Both the position numbers and the translations under genes were made by a program. The notes under the pieces are model-generated. The model did no database searches. It was not told the origin of the DNA and worked only from the letters and a program-made list of their open reading frames with translations. From Hirudinaria manillensis (Eukaryota > Annelida > Clitellata > Hirudinida > Hirudinidae): a DNA stretch of 64,000 nt. Location of the stretch: contig CM067535.1 in assembly GCA_034509925.1 (NCBI GenBank), forward strand, positions 5,800,701 to 5,864,700. The letters run 5' to 3'. This document shows, one piece after another, positions 58,407-64,000 of the stretch (the stretch's first letter is position 1; the number at the start of each line of letters is the position of its first letter).

Positions 58407-61400
58407 CTGTAGGTGACCACACGCATCGCATCTGATGACTCATCGTCGCAGCTTCAAGTTCATTTTCAAATTAATTAGAATTTAAAAGCAACAACAACAA
58501 AACAACAATTCTAATCTCTATGTTTAATTAGGTTGAATTTAAATTTAAACAAATTTAAGTTCATTAATTAAGCGAAAAAAATAGGGAAAATGCAGGGAAG
58601 TAATTTTTAACATAAAATAGAAATATTTGACATTCACAATCTTCTATAAATTGTTGATTATCTTCAATTATTTCTGCAAACGTGGACCAAAAAAAAAAGA
58701 AACTGCAAAAACATGGCGCTGAAAAAAGGAACTTTTTTCTCGTTCATAATTCTCCGAATTAAACGTGGCAAGAATAATGGATGCTGTGCAGAAAATGAGT
58801 TGAAAGTTAATGAAAATAAATTGAAAACATGTCCCTTCTAACGAGGGATTTGCTTGAAGCGCCTGTTGCTGCTCATTAATCTTACTCTTTGGAACAAATC
58901 TTGCGCAAGATCCACTTTTAAACATTTTCTTTATCTTTCAATTTGCTCAAGTTCTTCATCTTCCCGATCAACATTTACGATCTCGATTCGTTAATTTCAT
59001 GGCATTTAAAAATCTTCCAGCGATTCTTCACGGTTTCGCTTTCGCTTTCACTCTGTTACGTATTATCTCTATCCTTTGGTTTTTTTCTCTCTTCGAATTA
59101 AGGCTCTAAAACATTTACGGAAGAAAATGAGCAACATAATGAACAATAGGGTTAACAGTGCACACGGAATCACATGGAAAGACTCAATTAAAAGCTTTTG
59201 CTCGGAGGAATAATTCTCCCAGAAAGAAGTGCCGAGCGATAATTGGTGGTGGACGAAAAATGGGCGGTTGGAAATTGCCGAACGCTGCCGGGCTCAAACG
59301 TTTCGCTTGCGATTGTTGTTGTTGTTGTGGATTTAATTTAGTTATTGCTACTCTTGTTGTGGTCGAGTTTCAAATTGTAACCATGGCAACCTTTGACGCC
59401 AAAGCGTCGTTATCCTGACGATCGTCATGGCAACCGAATGTTAATTAAAAACGAATACGTTAACCGACCCAGCAATTTACGATTTCGGGCGTTCATTACT
59501 GAGGCAAAAAAAAAGTACAACGGACGTGATTGAAGACAATGTTTTGTACTGATGTTCTGTTTACTGAACCTTTGTTATTGCATACATCACCCTGTAATCG
59601 TTTGCAATGTCATATCAAAAAAAAAAAATAATCAAATAATAATTCGGAACAAAGTATATTTAATCAAATTAACGAAACAGGATTTAATAACAAACGCATG
59701 TATATTATTATTCAAGACCAGTGGGAAAAGATACACTTTTGATAAATCAGTACGACAATTCCATCATCATCTCATCTTTATCGTCATCAAATGTATCGTC
59801 CTCCTCCTCCTCCTCATCATCATCGTCGTCGTCGTCATCATAATTGCTGTTATCGTCATCGTCATCTTAATTTTCATTGTCTAGTGATATCCATCTGCAT
59901 GTTCCCAGTCCACCGACTGCTTCTTATCACCAATCACTCCAATAACCTTTTCCCTGTGCGGGTTTCACCCTCACCTCGTCTTCACATCCACTTCACCAAC
60001 GGCTTCCTTCCATCCATCCCACCACTTTGTGCCATTTTAAGGCTCGTTATGAATACTATTGTATTGTGTTATCATATTATTGCTACATTTTATTGTTATT
60101 TTTTATGACGTTATTTCGTGATTATTAAATAATCGTTAATTATTATTATTATTATTATTATTTTAGATTTATTTAGTTATTATTTAGATATTATTATTAT
60201 CATTGCTTTCGGCCATGTCCTAGCAATGTTTTGCAATATTTTCTTTTTAAACAATCGAAAGAGAAACAAAATATTTCAATCGGATTTCGAGCAATTCATG
60301 CGGATTGATTTCTTGCTATAACTGGATTTTTGGAAAAATTTGCATAAAAAATATTATATATAAAGGTTAATGATGTCTTTGTAGAAGCAATTTACGATGC
60401 ATTTGTGCCGCCAGGAATTTTCCAGGCTGCCGGAAAAATGAATTTAATATTCTGTACACTCTCCAAGTTAATACTTGCCACAAATCTTTCGCGTTTTTGA
60501 TCAGAAACACTTGCAATGCACAGCTTTTTCCAATTGATCTTTTTCTGCAAATCATTTTTTTTTACTTACTTACTTGGAGAAATATGAGTTTTTCTTCTCC
60601 TCTTCAATAATTTCGGCGCATAATTTCGGACGCATAATTTTCCAGGGCAATAAAAATAACTTAAAGATTATTATGCGCCGTAATTTATCATTCACCTCAC
60701 CGGTTCATTTGAGTGCACGCGGAAGGAAAAGCCGGTTTCCATAATTAATCCAGGTGAGGAAGCCCTTACTTTAAGTGGTTCAGGTGAATGTGAGCTGATC
60801 TTTGATTATTTCCTGTCACTAGTTTCGTTCACTCGAATCAAATTAGTTGCGATTTATTTATTTATTTATAATAAATAGTTGGGTTTTGAAACATTTCCAT
60901 TAATATAAAATAAAGCATAATATAAAGTGTAATGGAATCGTGAAAATTTATTTTAAGAGCGGTTTCTGTTATATTCGTACTAAACAACAACAACAACTAC
61001 AAGGGTAATAATAATAATAATAATAGTAATAATAATAATAATAATAATAACATACTATGAAAAAACGACCAAAAAAAAAACAAAAAACATACCTCAGAAG
61101 TAATAAATAGGATCATATCAATTTTTAAACCTCCTGTGACTATTTTTGTGTGTAATCCTGTAAATGTTGAATCACGTATTACATCTTGTCACCGCACATG
61201 TATAGATATTAATATTAATAATAATATAATTCAGATTATAATACAAAATGTTAGATATTGAAATGCTGAGTTTAGCTTAAAATTAATACAATTTAAAATG
61301 TTTAAAATGTTTACATTTGAAATATTTCAAATTTATTAATTGCGATTAATTTGAATTAAATAAGATTTCTAATGTAAAAATTCATGATGACACATTGATT

Positions 61401-61658
61401 AAGTGATTAAGTGTGGGGAAAATATGCATGGACGATATATTTACGATGTGGACTTGCATAAGACAATCAGCACCAATGTCATCACAAGCCATCCTAATCA
61501 CAATCATTACCGACATTCTCATCACCATCATTATCATCATCCACAACATCATCATCAACAACAACATCGTCATCAGCATCACTGGTGTTGCTGAGGCGCA
61601 CGAAATGAATATTGATGAAAGTTATGTTTGAACTTTGCGTCCGTTCAAAGTTTAGGTG
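58407..61658. other. Probable intron or upstream flank of the CUB gene
   Basis: 3.2 kb without a recognised exon on either strand. It contains TTA and AAT runs (around 60138-60162 and 61007-61050) and a CAT/CAA run at 61490-61582. If the CUB gene's upstream exons lie beyond 64000, this region and the retroelement are intronic. Confidence 0.5.
61490..61582. repeat. (CAT)n/(CAA)n imperfect repeat
   Basis: Runs of CATCATCA and CAACAACA interrupted by other bases. They create His- and Asn-rich pseudo-frames. Confidence 0.8.
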
Positions 61659-61873
<215 letters not shown>

Positions 61874-64000
61874 CGAAATTGAATTTCGAGCGAGTAAGCT
61901 AAGGAGCGGTCGATTTGTTTTTCTTGCGTGTTTTCGTGTTAAATACATGTTAATTTCGCTCGGAAATTATCGAATTTCTCCGAATTTAGCTTATTCGTGT
62001 CCCCTACCTTCCGTTTTGTCTGAAGGTGAAATCATTTTACTGTTTCTGTAAAAGAAAAGGGGAAAATTGAAGACTTGCGAACGAAAATCCTTCCGTATCG
62101 TCGTGTCTGTTGACTTTCGTTTACGGACTCGCAGTCTTCTTGAAAACTTGTAGCTTTCACCGTTTCGGAATGTCCGATTCCGACAACCTAGTTAGAACTC
62201 TTCGTTCTCGAGCCATATTTGAAAAGAACTCCTCCGGCGAAAGCGTTGCTGTGCCTCCAGTTACAAATTCAGTTGTGAAAGACACAAGCAATGAGGAAAA
62301 GCAAGAAACCTGTTGTTTTTGTGAAGCTGTCTTCAAAACAGTACGAGGTCTTAGAATCCATCAGAACCATGCTCACCCAGAGGAATACCACAAAGAAAGA
62401 GCTGGCAAAAGTTATTCAAAGTGTGTTTGGACTGAGGAAGAATCCACACTGTTAGCCAAGTTTGAATTGGAACTGAAAAGCAAAGGAATCAGAAACATCA
62501 ACATAGAGGCACAGAAAGGTTTCCCACACAGGTCACTGAATGCCATTAAGTCTCACAGAAGGCAGCCCAAATATAGGATCATCTTGGAGAAATACCAGAC
62601 TAAAATAGAATCTGGTGGATCAGAGAGTCAAGTTGAACGTTCATCCAACCGTGAAATTACTTCTGCTCTCTCAGGGGTGGACAGCCTATGGAACGAGATT
62701 GCCAGCGCCGAATGGAGGCTGAATTCACTTGAGAAAAAGCAGGTCAACCTTGCCCTTCACCGATACTTGCCAACCGTCCCAGTTGAAACCATTAGGAAAG
62801 TTAGGAACAAGCCAGGATATCGCAAGTATCTAAATAACTACATCATTGAAAAGACAACTTGCTCTGGCAAGCCTACGAAATGTACTGCGATTCCCACACT
62901 CACGGCATCTCCAGTCGAAGCGGAAGTGAATAGCTTCATTCAACTGCAGCAATTTATACTCGCAAATTACAAATACATAAGTCTGCCATGCGAGGAACTT
63001 TCCGAACTGTTGAGAAATCAAGTTGATGACATGGACTCAAAGCGCCGTTTGATAGACAAGGAATACATACAATGGATGGAGGGTTTGAAAGTGCACAGTG
63101 GAAAGAAGGGAGCTGACAGATATGAAAAGCGGCCTCCGAAGGTCGAGACTACTTCCTATGCTGCATCTGACCAAAGTCAAGCGGGAAATCTGACCAGACC
63201 ATTTCGGACAACGAAGATCCGACCATCCAAGAAGGAGATAAGAAGGGAAGACAGAAAGATGAAACGAGCAAAGGTCCAAGGGTTATTCAGGAAGAATAGA
63301 TCTTCAGGAGCTCGTTCGGTTTTGAATGAAGAATATAACGAGGAAGTTAAACCCATACCACACGAACAACTGCTCCAGTTTTGGGAACCAATATTTTCTC
63401 AAAAGTCAATTACAGACGATAGATCGGTGGTTTCAGTTTGCGGTATTTGTCATGATTTGGAGGCTCCCGTCAGCTGCACTGAAGTAAAAATGGCTCTGCG
63501 AGGTCTTAAAGACAGTGCTCCCGGTCTGGATGGAGTGAAAAGGAAACACTTGGAAAACATCAAACCAATCGACTTTGCTGTGCACATGTCCCTCTGGTTA
63601 TTGACGGGCCTGCCACCATCTCCCTTCAAAGTTGGCGTCGTCAGCTTTATTCCAAAGGTGAGAGGAACAGCCGATCCAAGTGAATTCAGACCAATCACTG
63701 TGAGTCCGCTCATGAGTCGCCTCTTCCATCGAGTGATGAATAAACGCATGTCCGTATATTGGCCACTATCATCGAGACAGAAGGCGTTCCAATCAGGCGA
63801 CGGTTTGGCCGACAATATCTGGCTTGTAAAGGCTCTTGTCGCCCAAAGTAGACAAGACAGAAAAAAGCTCAACATGACATTTGTAGACGTGTCTAAGGCG
63901 TTCGATTCCGTTTCCCACGAATCGATCATCAGGGCAGCCTCACGATTCGGCGCACCACCCCTGTTAACAAGATATCTGTCAGAAATGTACAGTAATTGTC
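61874..64000 (+). mobile_element. R2-clade non-LTR retrotransposon, cut by the window end
   Basis: A non-coding leader of about 300 bases (61874-62169), more GC-rich than the flank, precedes a single open frame that is still open at 64000. The 5' boundary is taken as the end of the (TAA)n tract, where composition changes sharply. The rest of the reverse transcriptase, the endonuclease and the 3' end lie outside, so target-site duplication cannot be checked. Confidence 0.85.
62170..64000 (+). CDS. R2-type retrotransposon polyprotein, N-terminal 610 residues
   Basis: It binds target DNA and copies element RNA by target-primed reverse transcription. The frame runs from ATG 62170 without a stop to the window end. 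A C2H2 finger (C48-x2-C51, H64, H69; CFCEAVFKTVRGLRIHQNHA) is followed by a Myb-like segment starting at W87 (VWTEEESTLLAKFELELKSK). After a basic linker come reverse transcriptase blocks: LKDSAPGLDGV, FIPK (about 493), FRPITV (506), RQKAFQSGDGLADN, and motif A FVDVSKAFDSVSHESI (571 on). Finger plus Myb plus this RT signature is the R2-clade layout. RLE-type endonuclease and CCHC motifs are expected downstream. No frameshift or stop is present, so this copy may be recent. Confidence 0.93.
   Translation, partial: MSDSDNLVRTLRSRAIFEKNSSGESVAVPPVTNSVVKDTSNEEKQETCCFCEAVFKTVRGLRIHQNHAHPEEYHKERAGKSYSKCVWTEEESTLLAKFELELKSKGIRNINIEAQKGFPHRSLNAIKSHRRQPKYRIILEKYQTKIESGGSESQVERSSNREITSALSGVDSLWNEIASAEWRLNSLEKKQVNLALHRYLPTVPVETIRKVRNKPGYRKYLNNYIIEKTTCSGKPTKCTAIPTLTASPVEAEVNSFIQLQQFILANYKYISLPCEELSELLRNQVDDMDSKRRLIDKEYIQWMEGLKVHSGKKGADRYEKRPPKVETTSYAASDQSQAGNLTRPFRTTKIRPSKKEIRREDRKMKRAKVQGLFRKNRSSGARSVLNEEYNEEVKPIPHEQLLQFWEPIFSQKSITDDRSVVSVCGICHDLEAPVSCTEVKMALRGLKDSAPGLDGVKRKHLENIKPIDFAVHMSLWLLTGLPPSPFKVGVVSFIPKVRGTADPSEFRPITVSPLMSRLFHRVMNKRMSVYWPLSSRQKAFQSGDGLADNIWLVKALVAQSRQDRKKLNMTFVDVSKAFDSVSHESIIRAASRFGAPPLLTRYLSEMYSNC

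Noticed and set aside
60367..60555. Minus-strand 62-codon frame upstream of the CUB exons
   Set aside because: Checked as a possible upstream CUB exon; it lacks cysteines and the SPNYP-type motif expected there.

Overview
The window is animal nuclear DNA: AT-rich, intron-dense, full of short tandem repeats, with long introns and scattered genes on both strands. The spliced genes are clear metazoan orthologues (dishevelled, mitochondrial glutamate dehydrogenase with its antenna region, AGGF1, a SOL-1-like CUB protein, an ACK/Mig-6-like protein). Gene content, composition and abundant four-base repeats fit a lophotrochozoan such as a leech (Helobdella-like). That species guess is inference only.

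Layout. 476-15826 (+): dishevelled, entered in its DIX domain, fourteen exons to the stop, with DIX end, PDZ and DEP all present; its introns hold a 338-bp tandem duplication, a MITE and many microsatellites. 18710-28405 (+) and 31475-35675 (+): two tandem glutamate dehydrogenase genes with identical twelve-exon structures; the first has large introns, the second is compact. A second MITE copy lies between them. 38740-40308 (+): an intronless GT61 glycosyltransferase resembling core beta-1,2-xylosyltransferase. 43622-45110 (-): a short two-exon gene carrying the ACK1/Mig-6 segment and ACK1-type UBA domain, but no visible kinase. 46604-50267 (-): AGGF1 in eleven exons (coiled coil, OCRE, FHA, G-patch). 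50610-51505 (+): an unrecognised protein gene head-to-head with AGGF1. 52600-52782 (+): a possible 60-residue membrane microprotein. 56184-58406 (-): four exons of a SOL-1-like CUB protein, incomplete at both ends. 61659-61873: a long (TAA)n microsatellite, followed at once by an R2-clade non-LTR retrotransposon (ORF from 62170, open to the window end).

The genes form no operon or pathway cluster. The two links between neighbours are the GDH tandem duplication and the divergent AGGF1/unknown pair, about 340 bp apart. Exon borders were set by reading GT/GC-AG sites, keeping reading phase across every junction, and matching remembered family motifs. No transcript or database evidence was available, so individual borders could be wrong by a few bases.
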